Below are positions 25,882-33,933 of a DNA stretch of 64,000 nucleotides, piece after piece. Below the pieces are notes generated by a model. That model did no database searches. It was not told the origin of the DNA and worked only from the letters and a program-made list of their open reading frames with translations. The stretch is from Calditrichota bacterium. Lineage in GTDB: Bacteria > CLD3. Location: positions 143,769-207,768 of the forward strand of contig QQUF01000040.1 of NCBI GenBank assembly GCA_008501735.1, in the 5' to 3' direction. The position numbers and the translations under genes were made by a program. The stretch's first letter is position 1. Each line of letters opens with the position of its first letter.

Positions 25882-27732
25882 TTACTCGATTTTTTCTAAA
25901 ATTTCACCGCAACTGAACATTCTTGAGCCAAAATAAGGATTTTCAATTTCACTTCTTTCAGCTAACCAAGTTGCACCTTTGTTTCCAAAAGCCATTGGAC
26001 ATTTTGCAATAAAAACAACATTCTCAGCACCAAACATTTTTACAATTTTCGTTATTGTTTGGGAGAAAGGGGAAAAATATTTTCTTTGAGTTTCTAAGTC
26101 TTCTGAGTGAGAAAAGTGTTCTGAATCTTTGCGAAGTTGAGCAATTAAATTAAACCACTTTGTTCGATTAAGTTTATCCAAAAGTTCAATGTTGCAATCT
26201 TCAAAATCTGCCAAAATATTCTTTGCTAAATGTTTAGAGTGTTTGCTTTGGTCTTTGGAAAGTGCTTTTTGTAACGAAAAGTAAGATTCCAAAGAAATTG
26301 AGATTTGTTTGCGAAATTCTAAAGGAGAGTTCGCATTTAAAGTTTCAGACCTGACAGGTTTTAAAAACCTGTCAGGTCTATTTTCACTCATCATACTTGG
26401 TTTGGCAACGATTTGGAGAGCAGAGTCAATTTTGAAAGCACCGTTTGTAACAACTTCTTCGCCTTCTTGTAATCCATTTTTAATTACATAAAAATCTCCT
26501 GCACGAACTCCGAGATTTACTTCTCTTCCTTCAAAAGTTGGTTCATTTTTATTTGTAACTTTAACGTAAACTATTGCTCTTTTACCTGTAATCAAAACTG
26601 CTGATTTAGGGACAACCAAAGGTGCGTGAGTTTTTTGTTCTTTGTCAGCGAATCCCAATTTTTCTGCTTTTACTAAACTCATTCCACAGATGTCGCAATT
26701 CCCGGGATTGTTTTTAACGATTTCAGGATGCATCGGAGAAATCCATTTTCCTTCAAGGGAATTCTCGATGACTGAACCGTCTTCTGTAACTGTTGCTTTC
26801 AAAGTTGCTTTCACAAACATTTCAGGTTTTAATTTTTCGTCTTTGTTCACAACATTGAGGCGAACTTTTACAGTTCGTGTTTTTGGATTTAAAGTCGGTT
26901 CGATGAATGCAACTCTTCCTGTAAAAACTTCACTTGGGAACGCCGTTACACTAAATTCGACTTTTTGTCCGTAGTGTAAAAATTGTAAATCGGATTCGTA
27001 AGCATCAAGAAAAACCCAGACTTTTGAAAAATCTGCAATTTGGTAAAGTGGAGAACCTTCTTTGACGTAAATTCCTTCCGTTGCACTTTTGTGAATCACA
27101 ATTCCGTCAATTTCAGAATTAACAATTAAGTTTTGTTTTACTTTTTTAGTCTTTTCAAGTTCTTGAATTTGTTCAGAACTTACACCGAGAATCTCAAGTT
27201 TCTTTCGTGCCGATTTCTTTTGACTTTCAGAATTAGCGAATTGAAATGTTTGTAAAAATTCCTCTTGAGCAGAGACGAGTTCAGGACTGTAAATTTCTAC
27301 CAAATGGTCACCTTTTCGCACTCGGACTCCAGTGTAGTCAACAAAAAGTCTTTCAAGTCTGCCGTTAGTCCAAGCGGAAATAGTTTTGACTTTGGTTTCA
27401 TCGAGGACGATTTTTCCAACCATTCGGACTTCAACATCAACAAATTTTCTTTCAATTTTTGTTGTTTGTATTTCTGCAAGTTTCATCGCCGATTCGGACA
27501 TTTTGATTTCTCTTTCATTGCCTTCTTCGGAAGTGTCTTCAACAAGCGGAATCAAATCCATTCTACAAATCGGGCAAAGTCCCGGTTTAGGTAAACGAAC
27601 TTGTGGATGCATTGAACAAGTCCAAATTGTTGTGTTTGTTATTGAATCAGTTTCTGTTTGTGAGTGGTTGTGTTCTTCTTTTTTCTCACCACAAGCAACG
27701 AGAAACATCAAAAAAATTATTAAAATCTTCAT
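25882..27732 (-). CDS. cusB: CusB-type RND periplasmic adaptor with two metal-binding domains and DUF3347
   Basis: This 616-residue adaptor links the pump to the outer-membrane channel. A lipoprotein signal (FLVACG, Cys at about 14) is followed by a heavy-metal-binding domain (WTCSMHPQV and CPICRMDL, about 36-62). The membrane-fusion core with barrel-sandwich and hairpin segments spans about 80-320. A second heavy-metal-binding domain (SPMHPEIV and CDICGMSL, about 331-352) lies before the last adaptor part. A C-terminal DUF3347 domain (about 470-616) contains CPMAFGNKGATW. A repeat-derived palindrome encodes the linker at about 452-462. Overlap-free operon with tolC and cusA. Confidence 0.92.
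   Translation of the reverse strand: MKILIIFLMFLVACGEKKEEHNHSQTETDSITNTTIWTCSMHPQVRLPKPGLCPICRMDLIPLVEDTSEEGNEREIKMSESAMKLAEIQTTKIERKFVDVEVRMVGKIVLDETKVKTISAWTNGRLERLFVDYTGVRVRKGDHLVEIYSPELVSAQEEFLQTFQFANSESQKKSARKKLEILGVSSEQIQELEKTKKVKQNLIVNSEIDGIVIHKSATEGIYVKEGSPLYQIADFSKVWVFLDAYESDLQFLHYGQKVEFSVTAFPSEVFTGRVAFIEPTLNPKTRTVKVRLNVVNKDEKLKPEMFVKATLKATVTEDGSVIENSLEGKWISPMHPEIVKNNPGNCDICGMSLVKAEKLGFADKEQKTHAPLVVPKSAVLITGKRAIVYVKVTNKNEPTFEGREVNLGVRAGDFYVIKNGLQEGEEVVTNGAFKIDSALQIVAKPSMMSENRPDRFLKPVRSETLNANSPLEFRKQISISLESYFSLQKALSKDQSKHSKHLAKNILADFEDCNIELLDKLNRTKWFNLIAQLRKDSEHFSHSEDLETQRKYFSPFSQTITKIVKMFGAENVVFIAKCPMAFGNKGATWLAERSEIENPYFGSRMFSCGEILEKIE
26347..26379. repeat. 33-nt perfect palindrome inside cusB
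   Basis: Two 16-nt arms (AGACCTGACAGGTTTT and its complement) flank one central base. The same element with only the central base changed occurs at 60134-60166, and a variant lies at 40718-40748. Here it is translated as RPDRFLKPVR, in frame, in the linker between the adaptor core and the DUF3347 domain. Confidence 0.9.
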
Positions 27733-27744
27733 TGTTTTAACTTT

Positions 27745-28974
27745 TTAGTTTGTAATCATTTTTAGTTTTGCTAATGAAATTGCTTTTTTAGTTTTCGCCA
27801 TTTCAAGGTTTAGTTCAAATTCGAGAAGAGTTTTTTGTGCGTCAATTAAATTCAAAAAATCAAGTTTCCCGTTTTGGTAAGCCGTTTTGGTAACCTCAAG
27901 GTTTTGCTTTTCTTTTGGAATTAAAGTATTTTCGTAAAGTGTAATTTTTCTTTCTGAATCTTCAATTTCAAAGAAAAGTGATTCTGTTTCAAATTCAAAT
28001 TTGTTCAATTGATTTTGTTTTTTTTGCTCAACTGAATTTTGTCTAAACTTTGATTCACGGACTTTTGCAGAATATTTCTCACGCCAAATCGGAACGCTAA
28101 TTCCAAACATTAACATCAAAGGGTCTTTTCCGTCGTCTTTTAACTGAGTCGTTCCTGATTCTGTAAAAGCGTAATCGATTCCAAAAGTGAAGTTTGGGTA
28201 AAAATCTTTTTCTGAAAGTTTGGTTTTGGCTTTTTCTTTTTCAACCAAAAATTCTAAAGACTTGATGTTTGGATTTTGCAAAATCTCTGTTTTAAGTAGT
28301 TCCTTGTTCAAAGTTAGATTCTCAAAAACAAGTTTTACTTCTGGTAAAATGGCATTTGAAGAACGGTTTAAAAGGAAATTCAAGTTTGCTTGTCTAACTT
28401 TAAGCAGTTGGTTTAAAGTTTTGATTCTGTCTTTCAATTTCTCAATTTGAATTTCAGTTTGGATTAGATTCGCAAAACTTGTTTTGTTGTTTTCATACTT
28501 TGATTTTGTAACCGTAAGAATGTCTTCAAGCAAAAGCAAATTTTCTTGTGAGATTTTGATTTGAATCTGTGAGAAATAAAGTTCAAAGTAAGCCTTTTTC
28601 ACTTCAAAAAATAGCTTAACCTTTTCCCAGTCAAGTTCTTGTTTTAAAGATTCAGCTTCTTTTAAAACAACTTTTTCAGCAAGGTCAAGTTTACCGAAAA
28701 ACGGGAATTTTTGACTCAAACTAAGTTTTGCTTTTTGAGGTCCGACTTTGGTTTCTACTTCTTTGACAAAGTATGAAAAACTCAAAGTTGGGTCAGGTAA
28801 GGAACCGACTTGTGGAACTCTTTCAAGACTTGCTTTCCACGAATGGAATTTTGCTTTTAGAGAAGGGTTGTTTTCAGCTGAAAATTCCAAAAGTTCTTGT
28901 AAAGTTGAGTTTTGTGAGATTTCCTGCCCAAATAAATTTAATGGGATTAGAAGGATTAAAATTATGAGAAACAT
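27745..28974 (-). CDS. TolC-family outer-membrane efflux protein
   Basis: This 409-residue protein has a signal peptide (1-16, ending LFGQ) and two outer-membrane efflux repeats of long alpha-helices and short strands (for example FSYFVKEVETKVGPQKAKLS and ALSKDQ-like helical heptads). It is the expected outer-membrane duct (CusC/CzcC role) for the downstream cusB and cusA genes; only 12 nt separate it from cusB. A sigma-54-type promoter at 29010-29025 and two palindromic regulatory sites precede it. Confidence 0.9.
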   Translation of the reverse strand: MFLIILILLIPLNLFGQEISQNSTLQELLEFSAENNPSLKAKFHSWKASLERVPQVGSLPDPTLSFSYFVKEVETKVGPQKAKLSLSQKFPFFGKLDLAEKVVLKEAESLKQELDWEKVKLFFEVKKAYFELYFSQIQIKISQENLLLLEDILTVTKSKYENNKTSFANLIQTEIQIEKLKDRIKTLNQLLKVRQANLNFLLNRSSNAILPEVKLVFENLTLNKELLKTEILQNPNIKSLEFLVEKEKAKTKLSEKDFYPNFTFGIDYAFTESGTTQLKDDGKDPLMLMFGISVPIWREKYSAKVRESKFRQNSVEQKKQNQLNKFEFETESLFFEIEDSERKITLYENTLIPKEKQNLEVTKTAYQNGKLDFLNLIDAQKTLLEFELNLEMAKTKKAISLAKLKMITN

Positions 28975-29009
28975 TTATTCAAGTATCCAAATTAATTTTC
29001 AATTCAATT

Positions 29010-29025
29010 TCCAAGTTTCGTGCCA
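29010..29025 (-). promoter_or_regulatory. Sigma-54-type promoter of the tolC-cusBA operon
   Basis: On the minus strand this reads TGGCACGAAACTTGGA, preceded by T. It matches the -24/-12 consensus TGGCACG-N4-TTGCA except G for C in the -12 element. Spacing is exact. The tolC start codon lies about 36 nt downstream. Confidence 0.75.
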
Positions 29026-29072
29026 AAAAGATAAACCGTTTTAATGAAGATTAGCAATGATTTTTGAAAACA

Positions 29073-29092
29073 AGTGTAGAATATTCTCCACT
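29073..29092. promoter_or_regulatory. Palindromic upstream activator site 1
   Basis: The 20-nt imperfect palindrome AGTGTAGAATATTCTCCACT has a perfect 10-bp core AGAATATTCT. It lies about 65 nt upstream of the sigma-54-type promoter of the tolC operon. It is one of three related sites in the metal island. Confidence 0.7.
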
Positions 29093-29105
29093 TGGTGTAG
29101 AGATT

Positions 29106-29125
29106 AATGTGGAATATTCTAAACT
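29106..29125. promoter_or_regulatory. Palindromic upstream activator site 2
   Basis: AATGTGGAATATTCTAAACT shares the GAATATTCT core and the outer T-G-T and A-C-T positions of site 1. Its centre is 33 nt, about three helical turns, from site 1. It overlaps the end of the P-type ATPase gene by one base. Confidence 0.65.
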
Positions 29126-31251
29126 CAAATTATCATTTTCTTAAGTCTAAGCGAATTTAGAATAACTGAGACAGAACTAAAGCTCATTGCAGCTGCCGCA
29201 ATCATTGGACTTAGAAGAATTCCAAAAAAAGGATAAAAAATTCCTGCCGCAATTGGAATTCCAAGAGCATTGTAAAAAAAAGCAAAAAATAAATTTTGTT
29301 TAATGTTTGACACTGTTTGGTGACTCAAATGTCTTGCTTGTAAAATCCCTCTTAAATCACCTTTTACCAAAGTTATTCCTGCACTTTCCATCGCAACATC
29401 TGTTCCTGTTCCCATTGCGATTCCAACCTGAGCTTGTGCTAAAGCTGGAGCATCATTAATTCCATCTCCTGACATTGCAACAATTGCATTTTCATTTTGT
29501 AATTTTTTGACAATTTCAGCCTTTTGATGAGGTAAAACACCACCAATAACATTGCTAATTCCAAGTTTTTGTGCAACCGTTTCAGTTGTTGTCTGACTAT
29601 CTCCTGAAAGTAAAACAATTTTTATCCCTTCATCTTGTAAACCTTTTATTGCCTCAACAGTTGTATCTTTGATTGGGTCAATTATCCCAATAATTCCACT
29701 AATTAATGAATCAATTCCAATTAGAATTACAGTTTGCCCGTCTTTTCTTAAAGTTTCGATTTCCTCATTGAAATCGCTGAAATCAATTTTGAAATCAATC
29801 ATTAGTTGCTCATTTCCAAGCAAAACAACAGAGTTATTGACTTTGCCTTTGATTCCTTTACCTGTAAATGATTCAAAATCAGTGGCATTTGTAATCTGGA
29901 TTCCTCTTTCTTTTGCTCCTTGAATAATTGCTTCGGCTAAAGGGTGTTCACTTCCTTTTTCCAAACTTGCAGTCATTTTTAGAAGGTATTCTTCATCTAT
30001 ATTTTTGACAGTTCTCACAGTAATTAACTTGGGCTTTCCTTCTGTAAGAGTTCCTGTTTTATCGACAACAATTGTATCGACTTTACGCATAATTTCAATA
30101 GCTTCGGCATTTTTGAACAAAATTCCTTTTGTTGCACCTTTTCCTGTACCAACCATAATTGACATTGGAGTTGCAAGACCTAATGCACAAGGGCAAGCAA
30201 TAATTAAAACCGAAATTGCATTAATCAAAGCAAAAGCTAAACTTGGCTCAGGTCCCCAAATCGCCCAAATTATAAAAGTAAAAAGAGAAATTAAAATTAC
30301 CGTTGGGACAAAATAACCTGAAACTGTGTCAACAATTTTTTGAATTGGAGCACGACTTCTTTGAGCTTCTGAAACCATCGAAATTATTTTTGAAAGCAAA
30401 GTATCAGAGCCAATTTTTTCCGCTTTAATTATTAATGAACCTGTTCCATTAATTGTCGCACCAATTACTTTGTTACCAATTTCTTTTTGGACAGGAATTG
30501 ATTCGCCTGTAACCATTGATTCATCAATTGTACTAAGACCTTCAATGACAATTCCATCAACGGGAATTTTTTCTCCCGGTCTTACACGCAAATCATCGTT
30601 AATCTTAATTAATTCTAAACTTACTTCCTCTTCTGAGCCATCAGAATTAATTCTTTTTGCAGTTTTTGGAGCTAAGTCCAACAATTTTTTGATTGCTTGG
30701 CTGGTTTGGCTTCGAGCTTTTAATTCAAGAACTTGTCCAAGCAAAATTAAAGTAACAATGACTGCACCCGCTTCAAAGTAAACTTCAACTTGACCAAGTT
30801 CATTTCGGAAAGAATTAGGGAAAATTTCAGGAAAAATTGAGGCAACTAAACTGTAAATAAAAGCAATACTTACACCAAGTCCAATTAATGTAAACATATT
30901 TAGGCTTTTATTTTTTACGGATTGAATTGCCTTTTCATAAAATGGAAAAGCTGACCAAGTGGCAATTGGTATTGCAAGAATTAATTCAGTCCAAACCCGA
31001 AAGTTCTGAGAGAATAACTGAGAAATTGGCTTATTCGGTAACAAATCTCCCATAGCAATTATAAAAATTGGAATTGTTAGTACTGTCGAAAACCAAAACC
31101 TTTTCGACATACTTTTAAGTTCCAAATTGTCTTCATCATCAATACTAATCTCCTTCAATTCCAAATTCATTCCACATTTTGGACAATTTCCAAAAGTTTC
31201 CTGTTGAATTTCCGGATGCATAGGACAAGTATAAATTTTTTTGTTTGGCAT
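29125..31251 (-). CDS. copA: Copper-translocating P1B-type ATPase
   Basis: This 708-residue inner-membrane pump uses ATP to export Cu+ (or Ag+). It starts with a heavy-metal-binding domain ([17 protein letters not shown], residues 7-31) in place of the classical HMA domain. The transport-site motif CPC lies in [11 protein letters not shown]. The phosphorylated Asp is in [12 protein letters not shown], the actuator motif is TGESIP, the SEHPLAEAI motif binds ATP, and the hinge is [11 protein letters not shown] missing HMA domain is common in this subgroup. Third gene of an operon with the DUF2231 and Met-rich genes (24-nt spacing). Confidence 0.94.
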   Translation of the reverse strand: MPNKKIYTCPMHPEIQQETFGNCPKCGMNLELKEISIDDEDNLELKSMSKRFWFSTVLTIPIFIIAMGDLLPNKPISQLFSQNFRVWTELILAIPIATWSAFPFYEKAIQSVKNKSLNMFTLIGLGVSIAFIYSLVASIFPEIFPNSFRNELGQVEVYFEAGAVIVTLILLGQVLELKARSQTSQAIKKLLDLAPKTAKRINSDGSEEEVSLELIKINDDLRVRPGEKIPVDGIVIEGLSTIDESMVTGESIPVQKEIGNKVIGATINGTGSLIIKAEKIGSDTLLSKIISMVSEAQRSRAPIQKIVDTVSGYFVPTVILISLFTFIIWAIWGPEPSLAFALINAISVLIIACPCALGLATPMSIMVGTGKGATKGILFKNAEAIEIMRKVDTIVVDKTGTLTEGKPKLITVRTVKNIDEEYLLKMTASLEKGSEHPLAEAIIQGAKERGIQITNATDFESFTGKGIKGKVNNSVVLLGNEQLMIDFKIDFSDFNEEIETLRKDGQTVILIGIDSLISGIIGIIDPIKDTTVEAIKGLQDEGIKIVLLSGDSQTTTETVAQKLGISNVIGGVLPHQKAEIVKKLQNENAIVAMSGDGINDAPALAQAQVGIAMGTGTDVAMESAGITLVKGDLRGILQARHLSHQTVSNIKQNLFFAFFYNALGIPIAAGIFYPFFGILLSPMIAAAAMSFSSVSVILNSLRLKKMII

Positions 31252-31275
31252 ATCTGCACCTATAGATTAATTGCA

Positions 31276-31788
31276 TTAATGTTTATGGTCGCGTTCTTCC
31301 TCGTGTTTATGGTCATCGTGATGAACTGAATCTTGCTCATTTTGAGTAGTATTAACTCCGTGTCCATAATTAAAAACTAAATTCGCTCCAATGTCTGCAC
31401 CGTAAATTAATAGAGAAGAAATTATGAGAAGCGATAAGATGAGAGTTTTCCTAAGGAACTTAATATCATATTTTTGTGATAAAAAAGTTGTGATTGCTGT
31501 TAGGACTAAAATTCCACTCATACAAATCATAATATCTCTATGAGAATGCACAATATTATGTCCGGGAGCACTGTGTCCGAAAAAATCTGTGTCTTTAAAA
31601 CCACTCAAAACTGCGATAATTGCCATAAAAGCTCCTGAATAAATTAACCATTCAGCAAACTTTTTAAACCTTTCATCTTTTTTGAAAATGAAAATAATTT
31701 CCATAACTAATGCACCAATTACAAATGCAATTGGAAAATGCACGAAAATCGGATGGATTGCGTTTATATTTTGAAAACCTTCAAGCAT
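31276..31788 (-). CDS. DUF2231 membrane protein with His-rich tail
   Basis: This 170-residue protein has four hydrophobic helices (about 17-35, 48-62, 88-105, 117-135). It opens with AIHPIFVHFPIAF, the DUF2231 hallmark with paired His residues. A metal-binding tail ends in HHDDHKHEEERDHKH. DUF2231 proteins often sit beside metal-efflux genes; a role in metal or haem/electron handling at the membrane is inferred only. Spacing is 23-24 nt to both neighbours, consistent with a single transcript from the sigma-54-type promoter at 32285. Confidence 0.8.
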   Translation of the reverse strand: MLEGFQNINAIHPIFVHFPIAFVIGALVMEIIFIFKKDERFKKFAEWLIYSGAFMAIIAVLSGFKDTDFFGHSAPGHNIVHSHRDIMICMSGILVLTAITTFLSQKYDIKFLRKTLILSLLIISSLLIYGADIGANLVFNYGHGVNTTQNEQDSVHHDDHKHEEERDHKH

Positions 31789-31811
31789 TGAATTTCTTTA
31801 TTTTTAAAATA

Positions 31812-32147
31812 TTAGTGTTTGTGGTTGCTGTGAGTGTCTTTTTCTTTTGAATCAGAATCGTCTTTATGCATCATTCCTTCCATCATTTTCATCATAGTAG
31901 AATGCATTTCGCCATCTTTCATCATCATTTTACACATTTTCATCATTTCATCTTTTTTGCCGTGCATTGTTTCCATCATTTTGGACATCATTTCCATTCT
32001 CATTTCCGGATTTGTGGCAATGTGATTCATTACTTGTTCAGTTTTTTTTGAGTCTTTCATTAACTCTTTAACATCGTCTGAACCAGCTTGTAAATTTTGG
32101 ATTAATGCAAATCCAATTAAGAATGAAACAAAGATTAATGTTTTCAT
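31812..32147 (-). CDS. Secreted Met/His-rich metal-binding protein
   Basis: This 111-residue protein starts at the ATG at 32147, chosen because AGGAG lies 6 nt upstream and a signal peptide (MKTLIFVSFLIGFALIQ, cleaved near LQAG) follows; a longer frame begins at 32201 but has no such signals. The mature part has about 22 Met residues in MM pairs spaced like a helix, one Cys (KMCKMMM), and a tail rich in His and Asp. Met-rich periplasmic proteins typically bind Cu+ or Ag+. It is the first gene of the copA operon. No known family is recognised beyond composition. Confidence 0.75.
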   Translation of the reverse strand: MKTLIFVSFLIGFALIQNLQAGSDDVKELMKDSKKTEQVMNHIATNPEMRMEMMSKMMETMHGKKDEMMKMCKMMMKDGEMHSTMMKMMEGMMHKDDSDSKEKDTHSNHKH

Positions 32148-32214
32148 TTTGAACTCCTGTAAAAGTTTAGTTTTTAGTTTATCAAAATACCACTGAAACA
32201 TTTTTATTTAAACA

Positions 32215-32259
32215 AAGGCACCTTGGATTTTGGAAAGAAACAAGGTGCCTTCAAAAAAA
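32215..32259 (-). ncRNA. Stem-loop in the 5' leader of the Met-rich gene
   Basis: Arms 32215-32225 (AAGGCACCTTG) and 32241-32251 form a perfect 11-bp stem with a 15-nt loop. It lies between the sigma-54-type promoter (32285-32300) and the Met-rich gene start (32147), so it would be in the leader RNA. On the plus strand it is followed by seven A, not T. A terminator for leftward RNA would need a T run after 32215, which is only partial (T-rich 32202-32210 on the plus strand is A-rich in that RNA). Function unknown. Confidence 0.5.
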
Positions 32260-32284
32260 TGGTTTTGGGAGCGATTAATTTTCT

Positions 32285-32300
32285 TCCAATATTTGTGCCA
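32285..32300 (-). promoter_or_regulatory. Sigma-54-type promoter of the Met-rich/DUF2231/copA operon
   Basis: On the minus strand this reads TGGCACAAATATTGGA, preceded by T. It has the same -24 and -12 elements and spacing as the promoter at 29010. The operon's first start codon lies about 138 nt downstream. Confidence 0.75.
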
Positions 32301-32380
32301 AAATCATTTATAGAAAATTAGTCAAGTAAAAAGCAAATCATTGTAACTTTAGAGGTCTCATTGGAGAAATAGCTACAACT

Positions 32381-32400
32381 ACTGTTGAATATTCTACAAT
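32381..32400. promoter_or_regulatory. Palindromic activator site 3
   Basis: ACTGTTGAATATTCTACAAT shares the core with sites 1 and 2; the inner TGT and ACA are inverted repeats. It lies about 98 nt upstream of the promoter at 32285 on the minus strand and only 13-32 nt upstream of the histidine kinase start on the plus strand. It could serve both as enhancer and as an autoregulatory site. Confidence 0.65.
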
Positions 32401-32412
32401 TTTGGAGTAATA

Positions 32413-33513
32413 ATGCTTGCAATTTTGAAATCCAAAAACGGTTTTTTAATTTTTCTGCTAATCCTTTTTATCAGTCTTGTGCATTACTCGATTCACTTGG
32501 ATATTAGTTACTTGCACGTAATTCTAAGACGACTTTATTACCTTCCTGTGATTTTAGCTTCGCTGACTTTTGGGCTTCGTGGTGGAATATTTTTTTCAGG
32601 AATTGTAACACTTTTTTATCTTCCTCATATTCTGCAACACGCTCATCATTCACAAAGTTTCCTTGCACAAATTGATAGATTTATTGAAGTTGGGTTCATC
32701 TTTGGATTTTCTTTTTTAATTGGGAGATTTACGGATTACCAACGTAAATCTCAAAAAATTGCTGAGCAAAAAACTATGGAAATTGAAGAACAATCCAAAC
32801 AAATTTTGTTGCTTGAGCAAAAATTAAATTTTGCTGACAAGCTCTCAATTCTCGGTGAACTTTTTGCAACAATGGCTCACGAAGTCAGAAATCCACTTGG
32901 TTCAATAAAAGGTGTTGCTGAGATTCTTGAAAGAAGATTTAAGGGTTCTAAAGAAGTAGAATTGATGCAAGTTTTGAATGAAGAAGTTGGTCGTCTTGAG
33001 GAAGTAGTTAGTAATTATTTGACTTTTGTAAAAAAGAAACCCGAAGAAAAATCCGAAGTTAGAACTCGAGATTTACTTGAATCTGTTGTAAAATTATTGA
33101 AACCTAAATTTGAAAAAAATGGCTTTGAAATTAAACTAATTTACGAAACTCAAGAAATTAAAAATTTTATGATTTTTGTTGATAAAATTCAACTTCAACA
33201 ACTTTTTTTGAATTTAATTTTAAACGCATTCTATTCTTTAAAATCAGGTGGTGAAGTTAAAATTGAAGTTTCACAAAATGAAAATTCAATAGTTTTCAAA
33301 GTAGTTGACAATGGGATTGGAGTCGAAGAAGAAAATAAAAAAAAGATTTTTGACTCATTTTTTACGACTCGTTCAAACGGAACAGGTTTGGGACTCTCAA
33401 TTTGTAAAAAAATAACAGAAGAGCACAAAGGAACAATTTCATTTTTTAGCGAAATTGAAAAAGGTACGACTTTTGTTATTACGTTGCCAATTGATGAAAA
33501 AACTTTAAACTAA
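32413..33513 (+). CDS. Membrane sensor histidine kinase of the metal island
   Basis: This 366-residue kinase has about four transmembrane helices (residues 11-28, 40-55, 58-72, 90-105) and a His-rich loop PHILQHAHHS at 71-80 that could sense metal. The dimerisation helix carries phosphoacceptor H156 in MAHEVRNPLGSIKG (NtrB-like). The ATPase domain shows NLILNAFYSL, DNGIGVEEE and GTGLGLSICKKI. GGAG precedes the ATG. The NtrC-type regulator two genes downstream is the likely partner. Sensing of copper or silver is inferred from the surrounding genes. Confidence 0.9.
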   Translation: MLAILKSKNGFLIFLLILFISLVHYSIHLDISYLHVILRRLYYLPVILASLTFGLRGGIFFSGIVTLFYLPHILQHAHHSQSFLAQIDRFIEVGFIFGFSFLIGRFTDYQRKSQKIAEQKTMEIEEQSKQILLLEQKLNFADKLSILGELFATMAHEVRNPLGSIKGVAEILERRFKGSKEVELMQVLNEEVGRLEEVVSNYLTFVKKKPEEKSEVRTRDLLESVVKLLKPKFEKNGFEIKLIYETQEIKNFMIFVDKIQLQQLFLNLILNAFYSLKSGGEVKIEVSQNENSIVFKVVDNGIGVEEENKKKIFDSFFTTRSNGTGLGLSICKKITEEHKGTISFFSEIEKGTTFVITLPIDEKTLN

Positions 33514-33532
33514 AATCTAAAAAAGGAAAAAA

Positions 33533-33871
33533 ATGTTTAAATCAATTTTACTAATCGCTTTAGTTGCGATAGTTTCCGTTTTTTACTCTTGTGCCGATAA
33601 GAAGGCAGTTGCTGAAACGACACAAATCAACCTTCCTTCAATGCAGTGTGAATCTTGCGTGGCAACAATCACGAAAGTTCTAAAATCTGTTGAAGGAGTC
33701 GAATCTGTAGAGATTAACCAAGAAACCAAAATTGCAAACGTAAGTTTTGACAAGACAAAAACCGAATTGTCAAAATTGGAAACTGCGATTACAAAAGCAG
33801 GTTACGATGCAAATGATTCTCAAAAAGACGGAACAGCTTACAATAATTTGCCTGAATGTTGTAAAATGTAA
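33533..33871 (+). CDS. Heavy-metal-associated (HMA) domain lipoprotein
   Basis: This 112-residue protein has a lipoprotein signal (lipobox FYSC, Cys at about 20) and an HMA domain from about residue 30 to 95. The metal-binding motif MQCESC replaces the usual MxCxxC with the same spacing. The tail ends in PECCKM, offering two more Cys. It likely captures Cu+ outside the cytoplasm and may pass it to the pump or to the sensor. It lies 19 nt after the kinase gene and before a terminator. Confidence 0.88.
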   Translation: MFKSILLIALVAIVSVFYSCADKKAVAETTQINLPSMQCESCVATITKVLKSVEGVESVEINQETKIANVSFDKTKTELSKLETAITKAGYDANDSQKDGTAYNNLPECCKM

Positions 33872-33880
33872 TTTAAATTT

Positions 33881-33918
33881 AAAGTCTGCAATTTTTATGA
33901 TTTTGCAGACTTTTTTAT
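33881..33918 (+). terminator. Terminator between the HMA gene and the regulator gene
   Basis: Arms 33881-33891 (AAAGTCTGCAA) and 33903-33913 form a perfect 11-bp stem followed by TTTTTTA. It would limit read-through from the kinase/HMA genes into the regulator gene, keeping regulator levels low. Confidence 0.8.
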
Positions 33919-33933
33919 TTCTGGATTAACCAA

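Noticed and set aside
31834-32051. His/Ile-rich open frames opposite the Met-rich gene
   Set aside because: They are antisense images of Met codons (ATG read as CAT), with no start signals.
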